64,000 nucleotides of DNA, from NCBI RefSeq assembly GCF_023072595.1, contig NZ_JALLGK010000001.1:744001-808000 (forward strand), in the 5' to 3' direction. The notes under the pieces were generated by a model that was not told where the DNA came from, made no database searches, and was given only the letters and a program-made list of their open reading frames with translations. The stretch is from Streptomyces sp. XM4193 (GTDB taxonomy: Bacteria > Actinomycetota > Actinomycetes > Streptomycetales > Streptomycetaceae). Shown here piece after piece: positions 23,312 through 32,259 of this stretch (the stretch's first letter is position 1; each line of letters starts with the position of its first letter). The position numbers and the translations under genes are program-made.

Positions 23312-24187
23312 ATGCCCGCAGCCGAACCCGCACCCTCCGCACCGCGCCGCCCCTTCGCGACGCTGGTGTGCCCGCAGTGCGCGGACGAACTCACGCCGCG
23401 CGGCGACTCGCTGGCCTGCCCCCGCGGCCACAGCTACGACCTGGCCCGGCAGGGGTACGTCGGGCTGCTCTCCGGCGGTCGCCACGTGCCCAGTTCGGAC
23501 ACGGCCGAGATGGTGCAGGCCCGTGCCGACACGCTGTCCGGCGGCCTCTACTCCCACCTCACCGACGCGCTCGCCCGGCTCGCCGCCGCCCACTGTCCGC
23601 CCGACGCCCGGGTGCTGGACGCCGGCACCGGCACCGGCCACTACCTCGCCGCGGTGCTCGAAGCCCTCCCCGGCGCCGTCGGCCTGGGGCTGGACGCCTC
23701 CAAGTACGCCGTCCGCAGGGCCGCCCGCGCCCATCCGCGGGCGGGCGCCGCGACCTGGGACCTGTGGCAGCCGCTGCCGGTGCGCACGGGGTCGACGGAT
23801 CTGCTGCTGAACGTGTTCGCCCCGCGCAACGCGGCCGAGTACCACCGGGTGCTCACCCCGTCCGGGACGCTGCTCGTCGTCACTCCGGCCGACGGTCATC
23901 TGGCCGAACTCCGTGAGCCCCTGGGGCTGTTGGCGGTGGCCGAGGCCAAGAAGGACCGGCTGGAACGGAGCTTGGGCGACCACTTCGGGTCCGCGGGTGC
24001 CGAGGTCGTCGGCGGACCGCTGTCGCTCACCCGCGAGCAGGCGGTCGGGCTCGTGCTGATGGGTCCCACCGGTCACCATGTGTCGGCTGCCGAGTTGCGC
24101 GAGCGCGCCGAGCGGGGACTGCCGGACCGCTGCACCGCCACGACCGCCTTCCGGCTCTCCGTGCACCGCCCCCGCGCGGGGGCGTGA
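23312..24187 (+). CDS. RlmA-like rRNA (guanine-N1) methyltransferase
   Basis: 291 residues. The N-terminal zinc-binding module (CPQCADELTPRGDSLACPRGHSYD) is followed by ARQGYVGLLSGGR, both hallmarks of RlmA/TlrB-type 23S rRNA methyltransferases acting at G745/G748. The SAM site is VLDAGTGTGHYLAAVL, with later LLLNVFAPRNAAEYHRVL and LLVVTPADGHLAEL. In Streptomyces, RlmA(II) members give resistance to tylosin-like macrolides, while others are housekeeping or uncharacterised. Stand-alone gene between the roadblock cluster and aspartate kinase. Which guanine is modified cannot be told. Confidence 0.82.
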   Translation: MPAAEPAPSAPRRPFATLVCPQCADELTPRGDSLACPRGHSYDLARQGYVGLLSGGRHVPSSDTAEMVQARADTLSGGLYSHLTDALARLAAAHCPPDARVLDAGTGTGHYLAAVLEALPGAVGLGLDASKYAVRRAARAHPRAGAATWDLWQPLPVRTGSTDLLLNVFAPRNAAEYHRVLTPSGTLLVVTPADGHLAELREPLGLLAVAEAKKDRLERSLGDHFGSAGAEVVGGPLSLTREQAVGLVLMGPTGHHVSAAELRERAERGLPDRCTATTAFRLSVHRPRAGA

Positions 24188-24513
24188 CCCCCGCCGGGCC
24201 CGGCTCCGGGCCGTCCGCGGCGCGTCGGCGGCACTGTCGGCGGCACTGAGGGACGCCCGGGGGAGCGCGTTCGGGAAACCTGCACGAAAATGGCCGAGAA
24301 ACCACCGAACCCGTCCACAAGGTCGACGATCACCGCGATGTGACCTCCCTTACGTTCCCGTATGTCTCGCCGATATGGGGGAAGAGGAGTTCGCGGAGCG
24401 GGCTCGAATGTCACCCGGTGACAACCGGAGGACGGCATTCATCCGCTCGCTAAACTGAGCCGACCGAGGGCCCCGGCCATGGGCCCGGTGAGACAGAGAT
24501 ACGAGGAGCGCAC
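24188..24513. promoter_or_regulatory. Upstream region of aspartate kinase
   Basis: 326 bp without a gene. TAAACT at 24451-24456 is a plausible -10 hexamer about 57 bp before the GTG, without a good -35. A GAGGAGC ribosome site lies at about 24502. No lysine riboswitch or other known leader element was recognised. Confidence 0.45.
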
Positions 24514-25785
24514 GTGAGCCTAGTCGTGCAGAAGTACGGCGGCTCCTCCGTTGCGGATGCCGAGGGCATCAAGCGCGTTGCCAAGCGGGTAGTCGAGGCC
24601 AAGAAGAAGGGCCACCAAGTGGTGGCCGTGGTCTCGGCGATGGGTGACACGACGGACGAGCTGATCGATCTCGCAAGAGAGGTGTCCCCGATTTCCTCGG
24701 GGCGCGAGTTCGACATGCTGCTGACCGCCGGAGAGCGGATCTCCATGTCCCTGCTGGCGATGGCGATCAAATCGCTCGGCCACGAGGCGCAGTCCTTCAC
24801 GGGCAGCCAGGCCGGCCTCATCACCGACGCCGTGCACAACAAGGCCCGGATCATCGATGTCACGCCGGGCAGGATCAAGGACTCCGTGGACGAGGGCAAC
24901 ATCGCCATCGTCGCCGGCTTCCAGGGTGTGTCCCAGGACAGCAAGGACATCACCACGCTGGGACGCGGCGGTTCCGACACCACCGCGGTCGCGCTGGCCG
25001 CCGCGCTGGACGCCGAGTGCTGCGAGATCTACACCGACGTCGACGGTGTCTTCACCGCGGACCCCCGCGTCGTGAAGAAGGCCAAGAAGATCGACTGGAT
25101 CTCCTTCGGTGACATGCTGGAGCTGGCAAGCTCCGGCTCCAAGGTGCTGCTGCACCGGTGCGTGGAGTACGCACGCCGCTACAACATCCCGATCCACGTC
25201 CGGTCGTCGTTCTCGCCGCTGCCGGGCACCTGGGTCAGCAACGAACCGCGAGGGGACCAACCGATGGAGCAGGCGCTGATCTCCGGGGTGGCACACGACA
25301 CCTCCGAGGCCAAGATCACGATCGTCGGAGTTCCGGACAAGCCCGGTGAGGCCGCGGCGATCTTCCGGGCCATCGCGGACGCCGAGCTGAACATCGACAT
25401 GGTGGTGCAGAACGTCTCCGCCGCGTCCACCGGTCTGACCGACATCTCCTTCACGCTGCCCAAGACCGACGGGCGCAGGGCCATCGACGCCCTGAAGAAG
25501 CAGAAGGAGGGCATCGGCTACGACTCCCTGCGCTACGACGACCAGGTCGCCAAGATCTCGCTCGTCGGCGCGGGCATGAAGACCAACCCCGGTGTCACCG
25601 CGACCTTCTTCGAGGCGCTCGCCAACGCCGGCGTGAACATCGAGCTGATCTCGACCTCCGAGATCCGCATCTCGGTGGTCACCCGCCAGGACGAGGTGAA
25701 CGAGGCGGTGCGCGTCGTGCACACCGCCTTCGGTCTCGACAGCGACAGCGACGAGGCGGTCGTCTACGGCGGCACCGGCCGCTGA
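24514..25785 (+). CDS. lysC: Aspartate kinase (with probable internal beta-subunit start)
   Basis: 423 residues, GTG start. Kinase domain: [17 protein letters not shown] at the N-terminus, [34 protein letters not shown] and [13 protein letters not shown]. Two C-terminal ACT domains (about 265-345 and 350-420) carry feedback sites, including [16 protein letters not shown]. It makes aspartyl phosphate, first step to lysine, threonine, methionine and diaminopimelate. An in-frame ATG at 25264 with AGGGGA seven bases upstream lies just before the ACT part, as in alpha/beta aspartate kinases of Bacillus, Corynebacterium and streptomycetes, so a separate ACT-only beta subunit is probably made. The asd gene usually found next is absent. 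Confidence 0.95.
   Translation: MSLVVQKYGGSSVADAEGIKRVAKRVVEAKKKGHQVVAVVSAMGDTTDELIDLAREVSPISSGREFDMLLTAGERISMSLLAMAIKSLGHEAQSFTGSQAGLITDAVHNKARIIDVTPGRIKDSVDEGNIAIVAGFQGVSQDSKDITTLGRGGSDTTAVALAAALDAECCEIYTDVDGVFTADPRVVKKAKKIDWISFGDMLELASSGSKVLLHRCVEYARRYNIPIHVRSSFSPLPGTWVSNEPRGDQPMEQALISGVAHDTSEAKITIVGVPDKPGEAAAIFRAIADAELNIDMVVQNVSAASTGLTDISFTLPKTDGRRAIDALKKQKEGIGYDSLRYDDQVAKISLVGAGMKTNPGVTATFFEALANAGVNIELISTSEIRISVVTRQDEVNEAVRVVHTAFGLDSDSDEAVVYGGTGR
25264..25785 (+). other. Internal in-frame start: predicted aspartate kinase beta subunit
   Basis: ATG at 25264 ([12 protein letters not shown]) is in the lysC frame, preceded by GAGGGGACC. The 173-residue product would contain only the two ACT regulatory domains. 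This matches the known overlapping-gene layout of heterotetrameric alpha2beta2 aspartate kinases. Confidence 0.65.
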
Positions 25786-25873
25786 GGCACCCGGCCCGGG
25801 TGCCGACCGCCGCTCGCGGCGAGCCGGTGCCCGCGCCCGTACGGCGTCAACACCCGCGTACGGCGGCGGCATT

Positions 25874-25918
25874 GAGCCCGCCGGTCGCACCCCGCTCCGG
25901 GGTCCGACCGGCGGGCTC
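25874..25918 (+). terminator. Terminator after aspartate kinase
   Basis: GAGCCCGCCGGTCG and CGACCGGCGGGCTC form a 14-bp perfect stem extended inward by ACCCC/GGGGT around a short loop. No T-run follows, as is common in Streptomyces. Confidence 0.75.
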
Positions 25919-26281
25919 CGCCGTTCCCGGCCCGCTCGCCGCTCCGGAGTCGGGGGTTCCGCGGTCGCCGGGTGTGCGACTTGTGGACACGACTGCGGAT
26001 TCGACCGCAGAAAGCATCCCCTGTCGGGTTCGGTGGACCCTGAGTGCTATTTCGCATTCGATGGAGACCTTGTGATCAAGTTGTGCTGGGACCGCCTTGA
26101 TCTGGACCAGCCCTCTGCGTGACGATTTTCCCCCGCCGTCTTCTGCAACCAGTGGTTCCACGGAAGCGTCTTTGCCCCACACTGTCGTAGTCGAGACGCT
26201 GGGCCGGCTGTGCCGCACGGTCGCCGATCGACCGGCTGAAACTACTGAAAAAGTGGGGCAATTGAGGAAGAGGCGGTTTCG
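25919..26281. promoter_or_regulatory. Leader region of the sigma-factor gene
   Basis: About 360 bp with no gene. It is where asd is expected by comparison with other streptomycetes. It is less GC-rich than its surroundings in places (GAAACTACTGAAAAAGTGGGGCAATTGAGG at 26235-26265), and GAGGAAGAGG before the ATG at 26282 could serve as a ribosome site. Confidence 0.5.
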
Positions 26282-26409
26282 ATGGCTGCGAATACCACGA
26301 TGCTCGGCGCGAGAGTGTTCACGCCGGCCGCACCGGACATGTCGCATCCGTCACACGCTTCGAGCGGGTCCGCGTACAACCATGACGGGGGGCAGCGTGT
26401 CCAACTGGT
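26282..26409 (+). pseudogene. Out-of-frame N-terminal extension of the sigma factor
   Basis: ATG at 26282 opens MAANTTMLGARVFTPAAPDM and runs to DGG at the six-G run (26386-26391), out of frame with the sigma gene. In the sigma frame just after the G-run the reading is ACPTG and then VAEALELAAAG. One extra G in the run would fuse the two into one protein of about 256 residues. Either a base is missing (real frameshift or sequencing error), or translation starts downstream at GTG 26410. The claim rests on recalled similarity of both halves to the same streptomycete sigma factors. Confidence 0.45.
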
Positions 26410-27051
26410 GTGGCAGAGGCACTGGAACTGGCAGCGGCAGGCCCCATGCGGGCGGCTCGAGCGGTCATGGCGAACGGGATGCCCGTAATCGCGCCGTGGC
26501 CCGCCCAGTCGTCGACGGCGTCAGCGCCACGCGAGGGCGCTGACGACGCGATGACTGCGGGTACCACGGTCGACCACCTCACCGAGACATACAGCGCGCA
26601 CTACCGCTCGCTGCTCGGACTGGCGGCACTTCTGCTGGACGACACGGCCTCCTGCGAGGACGTCGTCCAGGAGGCGTTCATCCGGGTCCACTCCGCGCGC
26701 AGTCGCGTGAAGGACCCCGAGAAGACGCTCGCCTACCTCCGCCAGACCGTGGTCAACCTCTCCCGTTCGACGCTGCGCCGACGCATCCTCGGTCTGAAGC
26801 TGCTCTCCAAGCCGATGCCGGACATGGCCAGCGCCGAGGAAGGCGCCTACGAGCAGTTGGAGCGCGACGAGTTGAAGCGCGCCCTGCGCGGACTCCAGCG
26901 GCGCCAGCGCGAGGTGCTGGTCCTGCGGTACTTCGCCGACATGACGGAGGAGCAGGTCGCCCAGACCCTGGGGATCTCGCGCGGATCGGTCAAGGCGTAC
27001 GGCTCGCGCGGAATAGCGGCGCTACGCGTAGCGATGGAGACACCGGTATGA
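26410..27051 (+). CDS. SigE-family (ECF-type) RNA polymerase sigma factor
   Basis: 213 residues from GTG at 26410. Region 2: LTETYSAHYRSLLGLAALLLDDTASCEDVVQEAFIRVHSA, then DPEKTLAYLRQTVVNLSRS. Region 4: ALRGLQRRQREVLVLRYFADMTEEQVAQTLGISRGSVKAYGSRGIAALR. This is the SigE-like ECF subgroup common in actinomycetes. The N-terminal 50 residues are non-conserved and may be incomplete because of the shift described upstream. The stop overlaps the ATG of the next gene, which encodes a one-pass membrane protein and is the obvious candidate regulator. Confidence 0.88.
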   Translation: MAEALELAAAGPMRAARAVMANGMPVIAPWPAQSSTASAPREGADDAMTAGTTVDHLTETYSAHYRSLLGLAALLLDDTASCEDVVQEAFIRVHSARSRVKDPEKTLAYLRQTVVNLSRSTLRRRILGLKLLSKPMPDMASAEEGAYEQLERDELKRALRGLQRRQREVLVLRYFADMTEEQVAQTLGISRGSVKAYGSRGIAALRVAMETPV

Positions 27052-28316
27052 GCGAGGACAGGCACGAGCGTCCCGCCGGCGGTCGTCCCGAGGAGCCCGA
27101 CGAACGTACGCCCGGCACCAGTTGGGCGGTCGGCGGCGCGGACTCCGGGCGTGCCGGAAGCGGCCCGTCCGGTTCCGACGGGGCCGACGCGTACCGCCGG
27201 AGCTCCGAGGAACCACCGGCCGGAAGCGACCCCGGCGATGCGCAGGCCGAGGGCGAGGCGCTGCGCCGGATGCTGCACGGCGCTGCCGAGGGGCTGGAGC
27301 CCCGCCCCGGCGCGCTGGAGGAGATCCGCCACGCCATTCCCGTACGCCGTGCCCGTCGCCGCAACGCGATGGTGGGCGCGGGCGCTGCCGCCCTGGTCGT
27401 CGGGGTGACGCTGCCGCTGATGCAGGCCGGCGTCGTCCCCGGGCCGCTGAACGGCGACAGCCAGAGCAACGCCGCGCACAGCGGACCGGGCGAGAAGTCC
27501 GACCCGTACGAGGACGGCGCCTCGGTCGGCGGCGGCCTCGGCGGCGCCGACCAGGAGAGCGCGGACGGTTCGGGTGCCAGCGGGGGCAGTACGGGCAAAC
27601 CGTCCGGCGACCCCTCGGCAGAGGACTCGGCCTCCCCCAGCGGGGACGGCGGCCCCACCGTGGGCGTGCCCGGCTGCGGCCCCGACCAGCTCGGCAACGG
27701 CGACGTCACCGTGGGGGACCCCGACAGCAGGGGCCGCGTCTACGGCTCCTTCGAGCTCACCAACGTCTCCGACCAGACCTGCCGGGTGAAGGGCAGGGAC
27801 GGGCTTAAGGCCAGCGGCGTCGGCTCGGCGCCCAGCTCCGACCTCCAGGTCCTCGACCACACTCCGGGCGGCCGGGCGACCGAACTGCCCGACCCCTCCG
27901 ACCAGAACGGGCCGGTCGTCCTGCGGCCGGGCGAGGCGTACCAGGTGAAGTTCGCCTGGATCCCGTCCCCCGCGCGCGGCCAGACCTGCACCCCCAGGGG
28001 CGAGGAGCCCGACCCGACCGATCCGCCACCCGGCGGCCCGGGCGGCGGCACCGAGGATCCCGGCGACGGCGGTGACAGCGGCGACGGCGGGAGCGACGGC
28101 GGCGACAGCGCGGTCGGCGGCGGGGGAGACGGCGGCGACGCCACCCCCAGCGGCCCCGAGCCGCAGTCCGGCGGCACCGACGGCGGCGACGCCGACAACT
28201 CGGCCGTCCTGCTCAACTACACGCCCGCCGCCGGCGAACCGAGCCTGCCCACCGTGCACTTCGACGTCGCCTGCACCGGCAAGGTCTACCGCACGGCTCC
28301 GCTCCAGACCTCCTGA
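27048..28316 (+). CDS. Single-pass membrane protein, probable sigma-factor partner
   Basis: 422 residues, ATGA-coupled to the sigma factor. The cytoplasmic N-terminus (1 to about 105) is acidic/Pro-rich with a helix LRRMLHGAAEGLEPRPGALEEIRHAIPVRRARRR. One transmembrane helix follows (NAMVGAGAAALVVGVTLPLM). The outer part has a low-complexity linker, then a domain with paired cysteines (VPGCGPDQ and SDQTCRVKG), GSFELTNVS and LRPGEAYQVKFAWIPS. A Gly/Asp-rich insert precedes the final VHFDVACTGKVYRTAP. The layout resembles membrane anti-sigma factors or their companions, but no zinc-type HxxxCxxC motif is visible, so the role is inferred from coupling. Confidence 0.72.
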   Translation: MSEDRHERPAGGRPEEPDERTPGTSWAVGGADSGRAGSGPSGSDGADAYRRSSEEPPAGSDPGDAQAEGEALRRMLHGAAEGLEPRPGALEEIRHAIPVRRARRRNAMVGAGAAALVVGVTLPLMQAGVVPGPLNGDSQSNAAHSGPGEKSDPYEDGASVGGGLGGADQESADGSGASGGSTGKPSGDPSAEDSASPSGDGGPTVGVPGCGPDQLGNGDVTVGDPDSRGRVYGSFELTNVSDQTCRVKGRDGLKASGVGSAPSSDLQVLDHTPGGRATELPDPSDQNGPVVLRPGEAYQVKFAWIPSPARGQTCTPRGEEPDPTDPPPGGPGGGTEDPGDGGDSGDGGSDGGDSAVGGGGDGGDATPSGPEPQSGGTDGGDADNSAVLLNYTPAAGEPSLPTVHFDVACTGKVYRTAPLQTS

Positions 28317-28673
28317 CCGCCGGACCGCCGGACCGCCTGACCCACAAGTCGCGGACGTCCCGGGGCGACAACCCTCGTGCTCACGGCTCCTGCGGCACGC
28401 ACCCGTGACCGGGCACGCCCCGGCCCGCGGCGGTACGGCGGTACGGGCGCGACGGCCGTGCCGCGCGGCGACGGTACGGCGCCCCGGGCGCGGCGCGGCG
28501 ACGCCGGTACGGGCGCGACGCGGGGCATCCGCGGCCCGGCACGCCCCGGCCTGCGCCCGGCCGCGGAACCGTGCCTGCGGCAGGCGCACGCGGCGCTCGG
28601 GGACCGGGCGCGGGCGGCGTTCAGCACGGGGGCGGCTCCCGGCCGGCGGGCGGGCACCCGTAACGTTGGCGGT
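28317..28673. other. Intergenic gap before SURF1
   Basis: 357 bp of low-complexity DNA with repeated GGCGGTACGG / GGTACGGGCGCGACG words. No convincing gene or terminator was seen. Confidence 0.5.
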
Positions 28674-29744
28674 GTGTACCGGTTTCTGCTGACTCCCCGC
28701 TGGTGGGCGATCAACCTCTTCCTCGTCACCGCGGTTCCGTTCTGCCTGTTCATGGGCAGCTGGCAGCTCTCCCGCTTCGAGGACAGGGCCGCCGGCCACC
28801 GCGAACGGGAGACCCAGACCGAGCAGATCGCCCAGCAGCGCGCGAAGCCGCTGGCGGAGCTGATGCCGGTCGACAAGCAGACCTCGGGCAAGGTCGCCGA
28901 GGCGCGCGGCACGTACGACACCGAGAACCAGTTCCTCTCCCCGGGCCGGACGTTGGAGGGCGAGCGGGGCAGCTACGTCGTGACCCTGCTGCGCACCGAC
29001 GACGGCGGCCCGATCGAGGGCGCCGACGAGGACAGCGAGCGGGTCCTGCCGGTCGTGCGCGGCTGGCTCGCCGGGGAACCGGCACCGGAGGACGTACCGG
29101 CGCCGCCGCGCGGCGAGGTCACGGTCAGCGGTGCGCTCCAGTCCTCCGAGACCACCGGCGGCGAGACCGGGCTGCCAGCCGGGCAGTTGGACCGGATCAG
29201 CGCGGCCTCACTGGTCAACCTGGTGTCCTACGACGTGTACAACGCCTGGATCACCGTCGTCGATCCCGAGCAGCTGCCGCAGCCGCTGAAGGCGGTGCCG
29301 CCGGTGGCGCCGAAGGACACCGGACTCGATCTGAAGGCGTTCCAGAACCTCGGTTACACGGCCGAGTGGTTCGTCTTCGCCGCCTTCGTGGCGTTCATGT
29401 GGTTCCGCTTCTTCCGGCGCGAGGTCGAGGTCGCCAGGGACGCCGCGATGGGGATCGTCACCCCGCCGCCGGGCGCCGCGAAGCAGCCCGCACCGACCGG
29501 CGCCACGGCCGGCGCGACCTCGGCCGGCGCGACCGCCGAGACTTCGGCCGACACGACCGCCGGCGCGACCGAGGGTTCGGACGGCCCGGGGCCGGAGGCC
29601 GCGTCCGGGGCAGAAGACGGCCCGGACGCGGAGGCGGCCGACCGGCCGGAGGGCTCCGACCGGTCGGCGGACGGTGGCGTCAGCGGGCCGAGCGCTCCGG
29701 AAGGTGCCGCAGCGCGAAGCTCAGCTCCATCCTCACCTGCTTGA
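28674..29744 (+). CDS. SURF1 family cytochrome oxidase biogenesis protein
   Basis: 356 residues from GTG at 28674 (YRFLLTPRWWAINLFLVTAVPFCLFMGSWQLSRF). Two transmembrane helices flank an extracytoplasmic domain. The first is at about 9-30 with the family motif GSWQLSRF, the second at about 225-245 (WFVFAAFVAFMWFRFF). The domain between has GTYDTENQFLSPG, VVRGWLAG and NAWITVVD. SURF1 helps assemble the aa3-type cytochrome c oxidase. The C-terminal 105 residues are an Ala/Thr/Gly/Asp-rich tail beyond the normal length, and the last 65 bp overlap the convergent peptidase gene. Confidence 0.9.
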   Translation: MYRFLLTPRWWAINLFLVTAVPFCLFMGSWQLSRFEDRAAGHRERETQTEQIAQQRAKPLAELMPVDKQTSGKVAEARGTYDTENQFLSPGRTLEGERGSYVVTLLRTDDGGPIEGADEDSERVLPVVRGWLAGEPAPEDVPAPPRGEVTVSGALQSSETTGGETGLPAGQLDRISAASLVNLVSYDVYNAWITVVDPEQLPQPLKAVPPVAPKDTGLDLKAFQNLGYTAEWFVFAAFVAFMWFRFFRREVEVARDAAMGIVTPPPGAAKQPAPTGATAGATSAGATAETSADTTAGATEGSDGPGPEAASGAEDGPDAEAADRPEGSDRSADGGVSGPSAPEGAAARSSAPSSPA

Positions 29745-31527
29745 TCCGCTCCTCGACCACCAGCGAGCCGTGCCCGGCGTCGTAGCGGTACACCTCGTGC
29801 GGGTGGTCGCGCTCCTTGAGCCGGTCGACGTAGTTCTCCACCTGGCGGATCGGGCAGCGCGGGTCGTTGAGACCTGCCGAGATGTACACCGGCGCCCGTA
29901 CGGCGTCGACGTACGTGATCGGTGAGGACTCGCGGTAGCGCTCGGGCACCTCCTCGGGGCTGCCGCCCAGCAGCGTGCGGTCCATCGCCTTCAGGGCCTC
30001 CATCTCGTCGTGGTAGGCCGTCACGTAGTCCGCGACCGGCACCACGGCCAGCCCGACCGCCCAGTGCTCGGGCTGGGTGCCGAGCCCCAGCAGCGTCAGA
30101 TAGCCGCCCCAGGAGGCGCCCGAGAGCACCAGCCGCTCCGGGTCCGCCAGTCCGCTGTCCACCGCCCACCGCCGTACGGCGTCGACGTCCTCCAGCTCGA
30201 TCAGCCCGACGCGCTGCTTGAGGGCGTCCGTCCACTCCCGGCCGTAGCCGGTCGAGCCGCGGTAGTTGACCCGTACGACCGCGAAGCCGTGGTCGACCCA
30301 GGCCGCCGGGTCGGAGGCGAAGGAGTCGCTGTCGTGGTGCGTCGGCCCGCCGTGCACCTCGAAGATCGTCGGGTACGGGCCCTCGCCCTCGGGGCGCTGC
30401 ACCAGCGCGTGGATGGTGCCGCCGGGGCCCTCCACCCACGCGTCCTCCACCGGCACCGAGGCCGGCGCCCGGGGGCCGGGCGGGTCGAGCACGACACCGC
30501 CGTCGGTGGAGCGCACGACCGGCGGCTCCGCGGCCGAGGACCAGACGTACTCCACCGAACCGTCCGGCCGCGCGCCGAAGCCCGAGACGGTGCCCTTCGG
30601 CGTGGGCACCGGGAGCAGCTCACCCGTCTCCGGGTCGAACCGCCACAGCTCGCTGCGCGCCTGGTGGCCGTGGCCGATCAGCAGCGCGCTCCCGTCCGGG
30701 TACCACTCGGCACTGACATCACCCGGCAGATCGATGTCGAGCTCGGTGACCTCGCCGGTGCGGGGGTCCCAGACGAGCGGCTCCCAGCGGTTGCGCCGCT
30801 GGTGGCCGACGAGCAGCCGGCTGTCGCCCGCCACGGGTGCGAAGCCGAGGACCGCCAGGCCGAGTTCGCGGGTGCCGCCCTCGGTGTCGTCCAGCTCCGC
30901 GACGGTCTCGCCGTCCAGGGTGACCACTCGCAGCGCGGAGTGCATCGCATCGCCGTGCTCGGTGTGCTCGATGACCAGCAGATCGCTGTCGTGGCTGAGA
31001 TCGCCCACGCCCGCCGACTCCTGGTGCCGGTAGACCTCCTTCAACTCGCCGCCGGGGCGCAGCACATGGATCGTGCTGCCGTCGGTGTCGGTGGAGCGTC
31101 CCACCACCGTCGTACCGTCCCGGCCGATCGCCAGGCCGGACGGGTAGGAGGGCTCCAGACCCGCGACGGCCGGCTCGGAGGCGCTGTCCCCGGCGGAACC
31201 CGAGACGAAGTCCGCGCCCGCGTCCTCCACCGCCGCACCGAACGGCTGGCGGCGCCACACGCCGAACTCGTCCCCGTCGGTGTCGGCGAACCACCACAGC
31301 CACTCGCCGTCGGGGGAGAGGGTGCCGAAGGTGGTGCCGTTCGGACGCCGGGTCGCCTGGCGGCGGCGGTCGGTGTCGCGGTCCCAGGTGTAGAGCTCGA
31401 AGGTCCCGGTCGCGTTCGAGACGAACAGCGACCGGGACGGCGCGTCCTCGGCCCACTCGGGCAACGAGACGCGGGGGGCGCGGAAGCGCTGCTCCCAGGG
31501 CGGAATGGACGAAGTGTCATCGGTCAT
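29680..31527 (-). CDS. S9 family peptidase (prolyl-oligopeptidase-like)
   Basis: 615 residues from ATG at 31527; the open frame continues upstream without similarity. An N-terminal seven-bladed propeller (about 20-350; blade-like TWDRDTDRRRQAT, LSPDGEWLWWFADTDG, VWDPRTGEVTELD) leads to the alpha/beta hydrolase domain. That has FEVHGGPTHHD, VRVNYRGSTGYGREW, nucleophile GASWGGYL, acid region AGLNDPRCP and histidine AGHGSLV. The protein should cleave short peptides and is cytoplasmic (no signal peptide). Its 3' end overlaps SURF1 by 65 bp tail to tail. Confidence 0.9.
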   Translation of the reverse strand: MTDDTSSIPPWEQRFRAPRVSLPEWAEDAPSRSLFVSNATGTFELYTWDRDTDRRRQATRRPNGTTFGTLSPDGEWLWWFADTDGDEFGVWRRQPFGAAVEDAGADFVSGSAGDSASEPAVAGLEPSYPSGLAIGRDGTTVVGRSTDTDGSTIHVLRPGGELKEVYRHQESAGVGDLSHDSDLLVIEHTEHGDAMHSALRVVTLDGETVAELDDTEGGTRELGLAVLGFAPVAGDSRLLVGHQRRNRWEPLVWDPRTGEVTELDIDLPGDVSAEWYPDGSALLIGHGHQARSELWRFDPETGELLPVPTPKGTVSGFGARPDGSVEYVWSSAAEPPVVRSTDGGVVLDPPGPRAPASVPVEDAWVEGPGGTIHALVQRPEGEGPYPTIFEVHGGPTHHDSDSFASDPAAWVDHGFAVVRVNYRGSTGYGREWTDALKQRVGLIELEDVDAVRRWAVDSGLADPERLVLSGASWGGYLTLLGLGTQPEHWAVGLAVVPVADYVTAYHDEMEALKAMDRTLLGGSPEEVPERYRESSPITYVDAVRAPVYISAGLNDPRCPIRQVENYVDRLKERDHPHEVYRYDAGHGSLVVEERIKQVRMELSFALRHLPERSAR

Positions 31528-31613
31528 GCGTCCATTGTGCGGGCCCGGTGAAGGCCACCCGAACCCGCGCCGAGCCCCACTCGCCACAGGCGGCCCGGCA
31601 GGCCCCCGAGGCC

Positions 31614-31694
31614 CCGCCCGGCCCGGGGAGCCGTCCGGGTCCGCCTGACGGGGTGCACCTGACCGGGGTCCGCCCGGCCCGGGGAGCCGTCCGG
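31614..31694. repeat. 25-bp direct repeat, two copies 56 bp apart
   Basis: The same 25 bases (CCGCCCGGCCCGGGGAG and then CCGTCCGG) occur at 31614-31638 and 31670-31694, in the gap between the peptidase promoter and ridA. No function is evident. Confidence 0.75.
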
Positions 31695-31785
31695 CTCGGG
31701 GCGGTTGACGGCGAGGCGCCCCCGCCGCAGTGCGGCAGAGGCGTCGTACCGACGGCGGTCCGCGCCGCAGGGGCGCGGCGCCGGG

Positions 31786-32259
31786 TCAGTCGGCCAGCTC
31801 GACCTGGAGCTCGACCTCGACCGGGGCGTCGATCGGCAGCACCGCGACACCCACCGCGCTGCGCGCGTGCACGCCCTTCTCGCCGAGGACCTCGCCCAGC
31901 AGCTCGCTCGCGCCGTTGAGCACACCGGGCTGACCGGTGAAGTGCGGTGCCGAGGCGACGAAACCGACCACCTTGACGACCCTGGCGATCCGGTCCAGGT
32001 CCCCGACCACGGACTTCACCGCGGCGAGGCCGTTCAGCGCGCAGATCGCGGCCAGCTCCTTGGCCCGCTCCGGCGAGACCTCGCTGCCGACCTTGCCCGT
32101 CTCCGCCAGCTTGCCGTCCACCAGCGGCAGTTGGCCCGCGGTGTGGACATACGTCGGCGAGGTGCCGGTCGTCACCGCCGGCACGTAGGACGCCAGCGGC
32201 GCGGAGACCTCGGGAAGGGTCAGGCCCAGCTCGGCCAGTCGTGCCTCGACGGCACTCAC
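31786..32259 (-). CDS. RidA family protein (enamine/imine deaminase)
   Basis: 157 residues from GTG at 32259 (SAVEARLAELGLTLPEVSAP). Family motifs include TYVHTAGQLPLVDGKL, ALNGLAAVKSVVGDLDRIARVVKVVGFVAS and the C-terminal HARSAVGVAVLPIDAPVEVELQVE, which holds the usual catalytic arginine. It resembles the longer actinobacterial RidA subgroup. RidA proteins hydrolyse reactive enamine/imine intermediates from PLP enzymes. The GTG overlaps the TGA of the upstream DUF4177 gene (GTGA), so the two form a small operon divergent from the ArsA-like pair. Confidence 0.92.
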   Translation of the reverse strand: MSAVEARLAELGLTLPEVSAPLASYVPAVTTGTSPTYVHTAGQLPLVDGKLAETGKVGSEVSPERAKELAAICALNGLAAVKSVVGDLDRIARVVKVVGFVASAPHFTGQPGVLNGASELLGEVLGEKGVHARSAVGVAVLPIDAPVEVELQVELAD

